Part shown: positions 46,973 to 55,843 of the stretch, in pieces | Numbering within the stretch: position 1 is the first letter of the stretch | Layout of the letters: each line of letters opens with the position of its first letter | NCBI RefSeq assembly: GCF_023028105.1 | Contig: NZ_CP095491.1 | Span: forward strand, 3,038,001-3,102,000 | Reading direction: 5' to 3' | Length of the DNA stretch: 64,000 nucleotides | Source: Halosolutus gelatinilyticus | Lineage (GTDB): Archaea; Halobacteriota; Halobacteria; Halobacteriales; Natrialbaceae | The notes under the pieces: generated by a model | The model's database searches: none | What the model was told of the DNA's origin: nothing | The model's input: the letters and a program-made list of their open reading frames with translations, nothing else | Made by a program: the position numbers and the translations under genes

Positions 46973-47497
46973 ATGGCTTTTGAGGACCTGCTCGAGGATC
47001 CAGTCATCCAGAAGTACTTGCACGAGCTGGTCGGTCCCAAGGGGATGCCCGTCGCGGCGGCGCCGCCGGACGGGGAAGTAACCGACGAGGAACTCGCCGA
47101 GGAACTCGACCTCGAATTGAACGACGTGCGTCGGGCGCTGTTCATTCTCTACGAGAACGATCTCGCCACGTACCGCCGGCTGCGCGACGAGGACTCGGGG
47201 TGGCTGACCTACCTCTGGACCTTCGAGTACGACAATATCCCGGAGAACTTAGAAGAGGAGATGTACCGCCTCCACGATGCCCTGGAGGACCGCCGCGAGT
47301 ACGAGCGCAACCACGAGTTCTACCTCTGCGAGATCTGTTCGATCCGATTCGAGTTCGGCGAGGCGATGGACTTCGGCTTCGAGTGTCCGGAGTGCGGTTC
47401 GCCGCTCGAATCGATGGACAACGATCGGCTCGTCAACGCGATGGACGAGCGCCTCGACGCGCTCGAAGACGAACTCAACCTAGACGCGGGAACCTGA
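46973..47497 (+). CDS. tfe: Archaeal transcription factor E (TFE-alpha)
   Basis: A 174-residue homologue of the N-terminal half of TFIIE-alpha. Residues 1-95 form the winged helix (DVRRALFILYENDLATYRR); a helical linker follows; the zinc ribbon has Cys119, Cys122 (CEIC), Cys138 and Cys141 (CPEC). It helps open promoter DNA together with RNA polymerase, TBP and TFB. Its stop overlaps the DUF2110 start (TGATG). Gene order tfe-DUF2110 is conserved in haloarchaea. Confidence 0.95.
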   Translation: MAFEDLLEDPVIQKYLHELVGPKGMPVAAAPPDGEVTDEELAEELDLELNDVRRALFILYENDLATYRRLRDEDSGWLTYLWTFEYDNIPENLEEEMYRLHDALEDRREYERNHEFYLCEICSIRFEFGEAMDFGFECPECGSPLESMDNDRLVNAMDERLDALEDELNLDAGT

Positions 47498-48189
47498 TGG
47501 TCGTCCTCGCAACCAAACTGTACGTCGACGGCGACGCCCGCGACCGGGCGCTCGACTCGCTGCGGTCGCTCGTCGGCAACGAGATCGGCGATCTCGACGT
47601 CAGCTACGAGGTCGGCCTCCGTCACGACGACTTCCCGTCGGTGACGATCGAGGGCGACGACGCCGTCGTCGCGCGAAACGTCCTGCGGGAGGAGTTCGGC
47701 GAGATCGTCCCCGACCTCGAACCCGACGAGACCTACGTCGGGACGTTCGAGTCCTGGGACGACGAGGGCTTCGTCCTCGACGCCGGGCAGGGTGACGGCA
47801 TTCGAATTCCAGCGGACGAACTCGGTCTCGGGCCCGGGTCGCCGGCGCAGATCCGCGAACGGTACGGGCTCGTCCAGCACGTGCCGCTGCGATTCGTCTA
47901 CGGGGGCGCGGCCGACGGCGGCGACGGGCCGTCCCGGCTCGCCGACGAGGAGATCGATCGGCTCTACGAGTGGTCCCGCGGCCCCGGCCGACTGAACGTC
48001 AACAGCGCGACGCGGGCCGAAGTGCGGGCCACGCTCAACCGCGCCGGCCACGCCCAAGACTACGTCACCGTCGAGCGACTCGGCCTGCTCGAACAGAGCG
48101 TGATCTGTACCGACGACACCGATCCGCCCGGACTGCTGGCGAGCGTCGGCGAGTACCTGCCGGCCGAACTGCGCTGTGTCGTCTCCTAA
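47497..48189 (+). CDS. DUF2110-family protein
   Basis: A 230-residue cytosolic acidic protein (starts MVVLATKLYVDGDARD). It is alpha/beta, with no catalytic motif. It matches from memory the DUF2110 family, encoded next to tfe in haloarchaea. It might assist transcription or RNA handling, but function is unknown. Its ATG overlaps the tfe stop, so coupled translation is likely. Its end is 1 nt before the lipoprotein gene. Confidence 0.82.
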   Translation: MVVLATKLYVDGDARDRALDSLRSLVGNEIGDLDVSYEVGLRHDDFPSVTIEGDDAVVARNVLREEFGEIVPDLEPDETYVGTFESWDDEGFVLDAGQGDGIRIPADELGLGPGSPAQIRERYGLVQHVPLRFVYGGAADGGDGPSRLADEEIDRLYEWSRGPGRLNVNSATRAEVRATLNRAGHAQDYVTVERLGLLEQSVICTDDTDPPGLLASVGEYLPAELRCVVS

Positions 48190-48190
48190 C

Positions 48191-48967
48191 ATGAATCGGC
48201 GGCGCGTTCTCGCGATCGTCGCGGTCGCACTGCTCGCCACGACAGCCGGCTGCTCGACGATCTTCGGTGGGATCTCCGACGAAGAGCTGGATCGTGATGC
48301 GGAGTACGGCGATCTCAGGGACAGCGACGCCGACGTCGCGATCGACATCAAGGGCGGCGGGCTGATCGGGGACGGCGAGTTCCGCGCAGTGTACGATCTC
48401 AACGGCACCGACAAACTCTCGCTGTACCGGTCGTCGTTCTACCGGGACGAAGCGCTCGATATCCACGGCGTCCGCTACTGGTACCCCAACGGAACGGAAC
48501 TGACCGGCTCGGAGCTCGACGTCGACCAGGGTCGATCGAGCACCGAGGTGCGGGTCCCGGACGGGAACGGGACGCTCGCGTTCTCCGGAAACGCCGGCAG
48601 CAAGACGTTTCGCCTCCCCGCTTACGTCGACGGCTCGTACGAAGTGACGCTCCCTAAGGGCCATCGCACCTCGAACTTCCTGTTCGGCGACGTCAACCCG
48701 GGCGGCTACGAGCGGGAGATCGTCGACGGCGATCGGGAACGGCTGACGTGGGAGAACGTGGACAGCACGATCTCGATCCGATTCTACCACAGCCGAGACA
48801 TACTGCTGTTCGCCGGCCTCGTGGGAGCGGTGGTCCTCCTCGGCGGCGTCGGGGTCGGATACTACTATCGACAGATGCAACGCCTTCGGGAGCAGCGTGA
48901 GGAACTGGGTCTCGACGTCGACGTCGAAGACGATTCGGACCGCGGACCGCCGCCGGGTCTGCGGTGA
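48191..48967 (+). CDS. DUF5803-type membrane-anchored lipoprotein
   Basis: 258 residues from ATG 48191. The N-terminus is a lipoprotein signal with the lipobox TTAGC (Cys21). Residues ~30-200 form an extracellular beta-rich domain (FRAVYDLNGTDKLSLYRSS, DGNGTLAFSGNAGSKTFR). Near the C-terminus a hydrophobic helix (ILLFAGLVGAVVLLGGVG) gives a second membrane anchor with a charged cytosolic tail. This two-anchor arrangement fits the haloarchaeal DUF5803 family. Function is unknown. Third gene of the tfe unit. Confidence 0.8.
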   Translation: MNRRRVLAIVAVALLATTAGCSTIFGGISDEELDRDAEYGDLRDSDADVAIDIKGGGLIGDGEFRAVYDLNGTDKLSLYRSSFYRDEALDIHGVRYWYPNGTELTGSELDVDQGRSSTEVRVPDGNGTLAFSGNAGSKTFRLPAYVDGSYEVTLPKGHRTSNFLFGDVNPGGYEREIVDGDRERLTWENVDSTISIRFYHSRDILLFAGLVGAVVLLGGVGVGYYYRQMQRLREQREELGLDVDVEDDSDRGPPPGLR

Positions 48968-49199
48968 CATGGACCGGTACCGGAGCCGCGGGACGCGGGC
49001 CGCGATCGGCGCGGTGACGACGTCGATCGACGGCCGATCGCGGCGCGTTCTCAGCCCTCCTATCCAGGGAGAATAAACATTTCGAACGGCGGACTCGAAC
49101 GGAGTCGTATCGGTGCACCGCGAAGCGCGGACTATCAACGCGCCGGACGATCTCGGGAGTCAACGTTTTATTGATGGAATGTGATACTCGAACAGGAAC

Positions 49200-50000
49200 A
49201 TGGCCCCGGATCTGCCCGAAAAACTTCTCGGAATAGATATCGACGGTGCGGAGGACCAGCAACGAGGGGAGTCGGACGGGGCGGACGACGAGGAAGCACA
49301 CAGGTGGTTCGTCGTCGTCGGTCTCGGCGAGCACAAACTCGCGCTTCCGGTCGACGAGATCAAGACGATTACGGAGATTCCGGAGTCGTTGACCCGGGTC
49401 CCGCGATCGCCGCCCGCGATCGAGGGCGTGACGGATCTCCGGGGCGAGATCACCGTCGTCATCGATCCTCGGGTCCACTTTCCTACGACCGAGGAGCGAG
49501 CGGGACGCGAACGACTGCTCGTCTTCGATCGTCCCACCGACCAGCAATCGGCGGCGATCTGGATCGACGAAGTCGTCGACGTCGAGGGCGTTCCGGAGCG
49601 GAACGTGGTCGACGAGTCGACCGTCGCCGATCGGGACTTTTCCGGGGAGGTCCTCGAGCATCCGCTCGTCGAAGCGATCGTCGAACTGGAGCACACACCG
49701 GCGCTCGAGGTCGGGAGCGCGGTCGCCACGGAGCGGGGGTCGGACGAGCCGGCGAATTTCGGCACCGGGGCTCGAGTCGGATCGGGAGGATCGACGGCGC
49801 TGTCGTCGTTCGGCGGAGCGTCGAGGACCGGGATCGGGAACGCGATGGGCGAACCGTTCGAGATCGATGCACCGGACGACGAGGCCGCCGAGGCGGAGTC
49901 CGACTCGACGGACGAATCGCCCGCCGAGGAGATCGTCGTCGAGGTGATCCCCCTGATCGACGTCGACACGCTCCTGCTCGCTTCCGGTCAAGGGGCCTGA
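49200..50000 (+). CDS. cheW: CheW chemotaxis adaptor with internal insertion
   Basis: A 266-residue CheW. After a 30-residue acidic lead, the SH3-like fold runs RWFVVVGLGEHKLALPVDEI, ITEIPESLTRVPRSPP, EGVTDLRGEITVVIDPR. The normal final strand EVIPLIDVDTLL (249-260) is separated from the core by a ~75-residue Gly/Ser/acidic insertion (about 170-245) not found in ordinary ~150-residue CheW. It links receptors to CheA. TTTTATTG (~49163-49170) upstream fits a TATA box with a short leader. First gene of the che cluster. Confidence 0.9.
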   Translation: MAPDLPEKLLGIDIDGAEDQQRGESDGADDEEAHRWFVVVGLGEHKLALPVDEIKTITEIPESLTRVPRSPPAIEGVTDLRGEITVVIDPRVHFPTTEERAGRERLLVFDRPTDQQSAAIWIDEVVDVEGVPERNVVDESTVADRDFSGEVLEHPLVEAIVELEHTPALEVGSAVATERGSDEPANFGTGARVGSGGSTALSSFGGASRTGIGNAMGEPFEIDAPDDEAAEAESDSTDESPAEEIVVEVIPLIDVDTLLLASGQGA

Positions 50001-50136
50001 CCCCCGCGGAAACGGCAGTTCGGAAGCGACGGGTTGACCCGGTTCTCGGGCCAGTATTCGACGGTTCTCACTACTGATAATCGAGAGACAGCATTTATGG
50101 TAGTTGTATTTCTATCAGCGTTTGGTGTACTACTGA

Positions 50137-50499
50137 ATGTCGACAGGGGTGCTCATCGTGGACGACTCACATTTTATGCGGAATCTACTGCGTCAGATTT
50201 TAGAGCAGGATTACCGCATCCTCGGAGAGGCGTCCAACGGCGCTGAAGCAGTCAAATTGTACAAAGAATACGATCCCGATATCGTAATGATGGATATCGT
50301 GATGCCGAAGTGTAACGGCATCAAGGCCACCGCGGCGATCAAGAAACTCGATCCGGACGCGCGCGTCATCATGTGTACGAGCGTCGGACAGCGGGAGAAG
50401 ATGAAACTCGCCGTGAAGGCTGGCGCTGACGGGTACGTAACGAAGCCGTTCGAAGAACCTAGCGTCAGGAAGGCCCTCTCAGACGTCGTTGCGGCATGA
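50137..50499 (+). CDS. cheY: CheY response regulator
   Basis: A 120-residue single receiver domain. Active-site residues are all present: Asp9/Asp10, phospho-acceptor Asp53 (MMDIVMP), Thr81, Tyr100 and Lys103. In haloarchaea CheY-P acts on the archaellum motor through adaptor proteins. It has a CATTTATGG box upstream and more A/T-rich codons than neighbouring genes. Its stop overlaps the start of cheB. Confidence 0.94.
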   Translation: MSTGVLIVDDSHFMRNLLRQILEQDYRILGEASNGAEAVKLYKEYDPDIVMMDIVMPKCNGIKATAAIKKLDPDARVIMCTSVGQREKMKLAVKAGADGYVTKPFEEPSVRKALSDVVAA

Positions 50500-51653
50500 C
50501 GCGAGTACTCGTTGTCGACGACTCGCGGTTTATGCGGACAGTCATCGACAACGCGCTCACAGACGCCGGATACGACGTCGAAACGGCACCGAACGGCTCC
50601 CGGGCGATCGACGCCGTCGCGACGGACGCTCCCGACGTCGTGACGATGGACGTGGAGATGCCCGAAATCGACGGTATCGAGGCGGTCGAGCGGATCATGG
50701 CGGCGGATCCGACGCCGATCCTTATGCTCAGCGCATACACCGAAGCCGGAGCCGAAGCGACCCTCGACGCGCTCGAGCGGGGCGCGGTCGACTTCCTGCA
50801 CAAACCCGACCCGAAAAGCGCCGACGCGGGGGCGCGGAACATCGGTCACCTCGCGACGGAGGTCGTAGAGAAGGTCGACGCCCTCGCCGACGCGGACGTC
50901 TCCTCGATGGCGCTCGCTCGGACGACGGCGAGCGCCCAGGCGACCCGGCCGGGAACCCGGAGCGACGCTCCGGCGGCGGCCCGACCCGTGGCCGACCCGT
51001 CCGGCGGCTCGGTCGAGGTAGCCGGATCGTCGTCCCGCGTCGATCCGGTGTCGATCGACGGGACGCCGACCGTCGTCGTCGGCGCGTCGACCGGCGGGCC
51101 GAAGATCGTCGAACACCTGTTCACGCGGTTACCGGCGGCGCTGGAGGCCAGGGTTCTGGTCGTCCAGCACATGCCCGAGGGGTTCACCGCTCGGTTCGCC
51201 GACCGCCTCGACTCGCTCAGCGAGTACGACGTCCGGGAAGCGACGGACGGCGGTCGACTCGACGCCGGGGAAGCCGTGGTCGCCGCGGGCGATCGTCACC
51301 TCGAAGTGGCGAGAACCGTCGGCGGAACGCTGCGCCTCCGCCTCGACGACGGCGAACGGATCCACGGCGTCAGGCCGGCGATCGACGTCACCATGCGAAG
51401 TGCTGCCGAGTGGGTCGACGATCCGCTCTGCGGCGTCGTGTTGACCGGAATGGGGCGCGACGGCGCGGCCGGGATCGAGGCGATTAGCGACGCGGGCGGG
51501 CACACCATCGCACAGGACGAAGCGACGAGTCCGGTCTTTGGCATCCCCTGTCAGGCGATCCAGACGGGTTGTGTCGACGACATCGCGCCCGCGGGCGAGA
51601 TCGCCGCCGAAATCGTCGACGCGTTCAGGACGGACGGTGAGACAGATGAGTGA
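50496..51653 (+). CDS. cheB: CheB protein-glutamate methylesterase/deamidase
   Basis: A 385-residue CheB. Receiver domain: Asp8/Asp9, Asp52 (TMDVEMP), Lys103. A ~60-residue Ala/Ser/Arg linker joins it to the methylesterase with Ser198 (GASTGGP), His225 (QHMPEGFT) and Asp322 (TGMGRDGAAG). It removes methyl groups from receptor glutamates, opposing CheR encoded downstream. The end overlaps cheA by 8 nt. Confidence 0.95.
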   Translation: MTRVLVVDDSRFMRTVIDNALTDAGYDVETAPNGSRAIDAVATDAPDVVTMDVEMPEIDGIEAVERIMAADPTPILMLSAYTEAGAEATLDALERGAVDFLHKPDPKSADAGARNIGHLATEVVEKVDALADADVSSMALARTTASAQATRPGTRSDAPAAARPVADPSGGSVEVAGSSSRVDPVSIDGTPTVVVGASTGGPKIVEHLFTRLPAALEARVLVVQHMPEGFTARFADRLDSLSEYDVREATDGGRLDAGEAVVAAGDRHLEVARTVGGTLRLRLDDGERIHGVRPAIDVTMRSAAEWVDDPLCGVVLTGMGRDGAAGIEAISDAGGHTIAQDEATSPVFGIPCQAIQTGCVDDIAPAGEIAAEIVDAFRTDGETDE

Positions 51654-54600
51654 CTATCTGACCGATTTCGTACAGGAGAGCAACGAACAAATCACGGAGT
51701 TGAACAACGCTCTGCTAACGCTCGAGCAAGCGCCCGACGACGACGACGCGATGGAGAACATCTTCCGGATCGCCCACACCCTCAAGGGCAACTGCGGGGC
51801 GATGGGTCTCGAACCGGCAAGCGACCTCGCCCACGCGATCGAGGACGTACTCGACGCCGTCCGGTCCGGCGACCTCGACGCGACGTCGGACTTAATGGAC
51901 GTCATCTTCGACGCCGTCGACGAACTCGAGACGATGTTCGAGGAGGTCGAAGCGTCGGGCGAGATCGACGCCGATCCGTCGGAGACGATCCAGGCGCTCC
52001 GCAGCCGACTCGACGAGCCGCGGCGAGTGCCGTCGACCGACCCACCCACGGACGACGAGATCCGGCGACTGGTCTCGCAGTTCGACCCGCCGGCGGAGGA
52101 CGAACACGACGCCTACCTCGCGCGTCTCGCGATCACGCCGGACGAATCGGTTAACAACGGAATCCTCGTCGTCAAGGCCCTGATCGACGCCTTCGAACTC
52201 CTCGGAACCGATCCGCCGCGCGAGAGTGTCGAAGACGAGACCTACGGCGGCAGCTTCGACGCCGTCTTTGGCAGCGCGGTCGGCGAAGCCGCGATCGAGT
52301 CGGGGCTGAAGCCCGTCGACGAGGTCGCCGCGTTCGAACTCGTCAACGTGACGGAGGCGTTCGAAGCCGCCGAGGTCGACGCGGACGCGGCCAAGCACGC
52401 CGAGGCCGATCGCGCGGATCCGGGCGACGGACTCTCCACCGACGACGCGCAGGATCTCGACGTCGACGAGTTACTCGACGAGTTCGACGAGTTCGACAAC
52501 TTGGACGAGAAGGTCGAAGAGTTCGACGACGACGACCTCGCACCGTTCGAAGACATGGGCGACGCCGGGTCGTTCGACGACCTCTTCGACGACGAGGAAC
52601 GCGACGACGGGCCGATCGAGTCGGACGCCGCGATCGAGGCTGCGGACGCGACGGACGAGGCCGCCGGTTCGGCGCCGGACGACGCCGATGACGAAGTCGA
52701 CGACGCCAGCGCGGTCTTCCAGGAACTCAAAAACGAGGTCGAGATGGTCGGCTTCGACGAGCTCCAGGACGAACTCGAGGAACTCGAGTTCGAGGAGTTC
52801 GACGACGAAGAGGAGATCGGCATGGACGAACTCCTCGGCGACGACGTCGAGGACGGCTCGTTCCTCGATCGCAACGCCGTCGAGACCGATGCCGATGCGC
52901 TGTTCGAAGTCGACGACGCGGACGAATCGGTTCCGGAAGCCGATGGTGCGGACGCGACCGACGACGCGGTTGTGGCCGACGACGCGGCGGTAGCCGAAGA
53001 CGTGCCACCGGCGGACGACGCGGACGAGTCTGGGGTGGAAGCCGGCAAGATCGACGAATCGATAGCAGAAGCCGGCGACGCGGACGAATCCACTGCGGAA
53101 GCCGACGGTGCGGACGGGTCGACGGTGAAAACCGAAGCGGACGAGCCGATCGAGACGGCGGCAGATCTCGACGACGGGGACGACGATTTGGACGTCGAGC
53201 CCGAGCCCACGGACGCGGGTGTCGGTGTCGAAGCCGACGGCGACGCGGAAACCGAATCCGACGCCGGGACCGCGGTCGAGTTCGACGAGTCGATCGACCA
53301 AGATGCCGACTCGATCGCCGACGAGCCTGCGGACGCCGCGGCGATCGACGAGGACGAGCCGTCGTCGAGCGACGTCGACGGCGAAGACGAGACGGTGACG
53401 GCCGATCTCGAGGCCGATCGCGAACGGCCCGACGAACCGGTGACCGATACCGAGTCGGTCACACCGGAGGCGTCCGAGACGGCGTCGATCGAGTCGGACG
53501 CCGGCGGAGATCTCGATCCGGATACGGACGAGGCGAGCGCCGAAGCGGACGACATCGCTCGACGCGACTCGTTCACCCTCGATGACACCGAGGCGACCGA
53601 TTCCTTCAACGACGTGTTCGGCGATGAGACCTTCGAGGACGAGGCCTTCGACGATGATTCGTTCGACGACGATTCGTTTGAAGATGAGACGTTCGCGGAC
53701 GACGCGTTCGACGATGATTCGTTCGGCGACGAGGCATTCGCTGACGAGACGTTCGAAGACGGTTCGTTCGACGACGAGACCTTCGACGACGATTCGTTCG
53801 AGGAGGACGCGTTCGCTGATGAGGCCTTTGGAGACGAGACCTTCGACGAGGACGCGTTCGACGACGAGGCGATCGCGACGGCTGCGGCGGAGTTCGACGC
53901 GGCCGGCGACGGCGACTCGGCGGACGCCTCGTTCGGTGACGAGAGAGCCGACGACGGCTCGGACGGTGACGAAGACGGCGTCGTCCGGATCGTCGACGAG
54001 CCGGAGATTGAGATCCCGGACATTATCGTTCCAGAGACGTCCGAACGGCCGGACGCGGAGCAGCAGGCCGACGAGGTCCAGTCGGTCCGGGTCGACGTCG
54101 AGCAGATCGATTCGCTGCTCACCCTCGTCGAGGGGCTGGTTACGAGCCGCGTTCGACTTCGCCACGCGGTCGATTCGGGCGAGGATCTGCAGACGATCGC
54201 GAGCGAACTCGATGACCTGGAGGATCTGACGACGGAACTCCAGGAGACGGTGACCGACGTCCGCCTCGTCCCCCTGAATACGGTCACGAACCGGCTGCCC
54301 CGGGTCGTCCGCGACATCGCGCGCGACCAGGACAAGGAGATCGAGTTCGAGATGACCGGCGGGGAGGTCGAACTCGACCGGAGTATCTTGGACCGGATCG
54401 GCGATCCACTCATCCACCTGGTTCGCAACGCCGTCGACCACGGCGTCGAACTGCCGGAAGCGCGAGAAGCGGCCGACAAGCCCCGCGAGGGAACCGTCGC
54501 CGTCACGGCCGATCGATCCCGCGATCGCGTTCGGATCACCGTCTCCGACGACGGAGGCGGACTGGACCCCGAGCGCCTGCGGAACGAGGCCGTCGAAGCC

Positions 54601-55209
54601 GACGTCCTCGACGAGGTGGAGGCAGCCGAACTCGCCGACGAGGATACCTACGACCTCATCTTCCATCCCGGATTGTCGACGGCCGACGAGGTGACGGACG
54701 TCAGCGGCCGCGGCGTCGGAATGGACGTCGTCAAGCGGACGATCGAGGACCTCGAAGGGACCGTCGAGATCGAAAGCGAACCCGGCGCGGGAACGACGGT
54801 GACAATGACCCTGCCGGTGACGGTCGCGATCGACGACATTCTCTTCCTCGAGTGCGGCGGTGAGGAGTTCGGCGTGCCGACCAAGGCCGTCGACGACATC
54901 GGCGCCGCCACGACCGTCGAGACCGTCGACGGGAGTACCGTCTTCCGGGACGAAGACGGCGAGTATCCGGTGATCCACCTGGACGAGGCGCTCGAGACGC
55001 CGGCTCCGGGCGCCAACGGCGACGGGATGATCGTTCGGATCCGAGACGAGGTCCGGCCGGTCGTGTTACACTGCGACGAGGTGTACGGTCAACAGGAAGT
55101 CGTCGTCAAACCCTTCGAGGGCTTCATGAGCGACATTCCCGGGCTCAGCGGCGCGACCGTTCGCGGCCGGGGCGAGGTCGTCAACATTCTGGACGTGACC
55201 ACACTATGA
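51646..55209 (+). CDS. cheA: CheA histidine kinase with very long acidic linker
   Basis: 1187 residues from ATG 51646, nearly twice the typical CheA length. The Hpt domain carries phospho-His44 (RIAHTLKGN). From ~125 to ~800 is mainly an acidic, low-complexity linker with a small conserved patch at ~145-240 and a pentapeptide array at 659-738. The C-terminal ~380 residues hold the dimerisation domain (VEQIDSLLTLVEGLVTSR), the ATPase (N box LIHLVRNAVDHG near 921, GGGL, GRGVGMDVV near 1022) and the CheW-like regulatory domain. It autophosphorylates under receptor/CheW control and passes phosphate to CheY and CheB. Confidence 0.93.
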   Translation: MSDYLTDFVQESNEQITELNNALLTLEQAPDDDDAMENIFRIAHTLKGNCGAMGLEPASDLAHAIEDVLDAVRSGDLDATSDLMDVIFDAVDELETMFEEVEASGEIDADPSETIQALRSRLDEPRRVPSTDPPTDDEIRRLVSQFDPPAEDEHDAYLARLAITPDESVNNGILVVKALIDAFELLGTDPPRESVEDETYGGSFDAVFGSAVGEAAIESGLKPVDEVAAFELVNVTEAFEAAEVDADAAKHAEADRADPGDGLSTDDAQDLDVDELLDEFDEFDNLDEKVEEFDDDDLAPFEDMGDAGSFDDLFDDEERDDGPIESDAAIEAADATDEAAGSAPDDADDEVDDASAVFQELKNEVEMVGFDELQDELEELEFEEFDDEEEIGMDELLGDDVEDGSFLDRNAVETDADALFEVDDADESVPEADGADATDDAVVADDAAVAEDVPPADDADESGVEAGKIDESIAEAGDADESTAEADGADGSTVKTEADEPIETAADLDDGDDDLDVEPEPTDAGVGVEADGDAETESDAGTAVEFDESIDQDADSIADEPADAAAIDEDEPSSSDVDGEDETVTADLEADRERPDEPVTDTESVTPEASETASIESDAGGDLDPDTDEASAEADDIARRDSFTLDDTEATDSFNDVFGDETFEDEAFDDDSFDDDSFEDETFADDAFDDDSFGDEAFADETFEDGSFDDETFDDDSFEEDAFADEAFGDETFDEDAFDDEAIATAAAEFDAAGDGDSADASFGDERADDGSDGDEDGVVRIVDEPEIEIPDIIVPETSERPDAEQQADEVQSVRVDVEQIDSLLTLVEGLVTSRVRLRHAVDSGEDLQTIASELDDLEDLTTELQETVTDVRLVPLNTVTNRLPRVVRDIARDQDKEIEFEMTGGEVELDRSILDRIGDPLIHLVRNAVDHGVELPEAREAADKPREGTVAVTADRSRDRVRITVSDDGGGLDPERLRNEAVEADVLDEVEAAELADEDTYDLIFHPGLSTADEVTDVSGRGVGMDVVKRTIEDLEGTVEIESEPGAGTTVTMTLPVTVAIDDILFLECGGEEFGVPTKAVDDIGAATTVETVDGSTVFRDEDGEYPVIHLDEALETPAPGANGDGMIVRIRDEVRPVVLHCDEVYGQQEVVVKPFEGFMSDIPGLSGATVRGRGEVVNILDVTTL
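53620..53859 (+). repeat. Tandem pentapeptide-coding repeat in cheA
   Basis: Sixteen consecutive 15-bp units code for pentapeptides of the form (G/E/D/A)-(D/E)-(D/E/G)-(A/S/T)-F. Examples are GDETF, DDDSF and ADEAF. Codons vary between units, so selection at the protein level rather than recent slippage is indicated. The Phe every fifth residue in an acidic context could form regular docking motifs. Confidence 0.8.
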
Positions 55210-55237
55210 ACGAACGCGAACATACACGGAGGAATTC

Positions 55238-55843
55238 ATGACGATGAAAGTCGACATCCGAAAACTGAGCTTCATCAACGAAATGGCAAAGGTCGGTACG
55301 AACGGCGTCGCCGACAACATGAGTAAGCTGACGGGCGAGAACGCCCAGATGGAAGTAACGAAGACGAACTTCGTCGACGTCGACGATATCGAAACACAGC
55401 TCGAACCCGGCAAACGCGTCGGCGTGCGCGTCCGCCTGCTCGACCCGCCGCACGGACACATCCTGATCCTGTTTCCGGAGGCGAGCGCGAAGAAGATCAC
55501 CGCGATCATGCTTCGCGACGTCGTCGACGACATGTCCGACGTCTCCGGCAAGATGGCCAGAAGCGCCGTCGAGGAGATGGGGAACATGATGGCCAGCGGT
55601 TTCATCGACGGCTGGGCGGACGTCCTCGGTCGGGCGATCGACATCGCGGCTCCGCAACTGGTCTACGCGCCGGCGGGGGACATCGTCGTTCGCACGGCCG
55701 GGCTGGGCGGCGACGACCTCGCGTTGTTCTTCGACTCCGACCTGACCGTGCCCAGCTACCAGATCGAAGCGGAAATCTACGCGTTCCCGGACTTAGCGGA
55801 GTTCGTCGAAATGGTCAACGCGATCGAAGTGCAACCCGCATGA
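55238..55843 (+). CDS. cheC: CheC-type CheY phosphatase, single module
   Basis: A 201-residue CheC (also called CheJ in haloarchaea). The catalytic helix pattern S-x3-E-x2-N is intact in RSAVEEMGNMMASGFIDGW; a second, degenerate helix lies nearer the N-terminus (KLSFINEMAKVGTNG). CheC dephosphorylates CheY-P and binds CheD. ATG 55238 is preceded by GGAGG. It ends by overlapping the next cheC-like gene. Confidence 0.9.
   Translation: MTMKVDIRKLSFINEMAKVGTNGVADNMSKLTGENAQMEVTKTNFVDVDDIETQLEPGKRVGVRVRLLDPPHGHILILFPEASAKKITAIMLRDVVDDMSDVSGKMARSAVEEMGNMMASGFIDGWADVLGRAIDIAAPQLVYAPAGDIVVRTAGLGGDDLALFFDSDLTVPSYQIEAEIYAFPDLAEFVEMVNAIEVQPA

Noticed and set aside
53620-53859. Regular 15-bp repeats as a CRISPR-like array
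   Set aside because: Units are contiguous, in frame, with no spacers, and code for pentapeptides inside cheA.
52242-54978. Long Ser-rich and Val/Arg-rich minus-strand frames under cheA
   Set aside because: Mirror images of the acidic linker codons; no domain or start context, while cheA is unambiguous.
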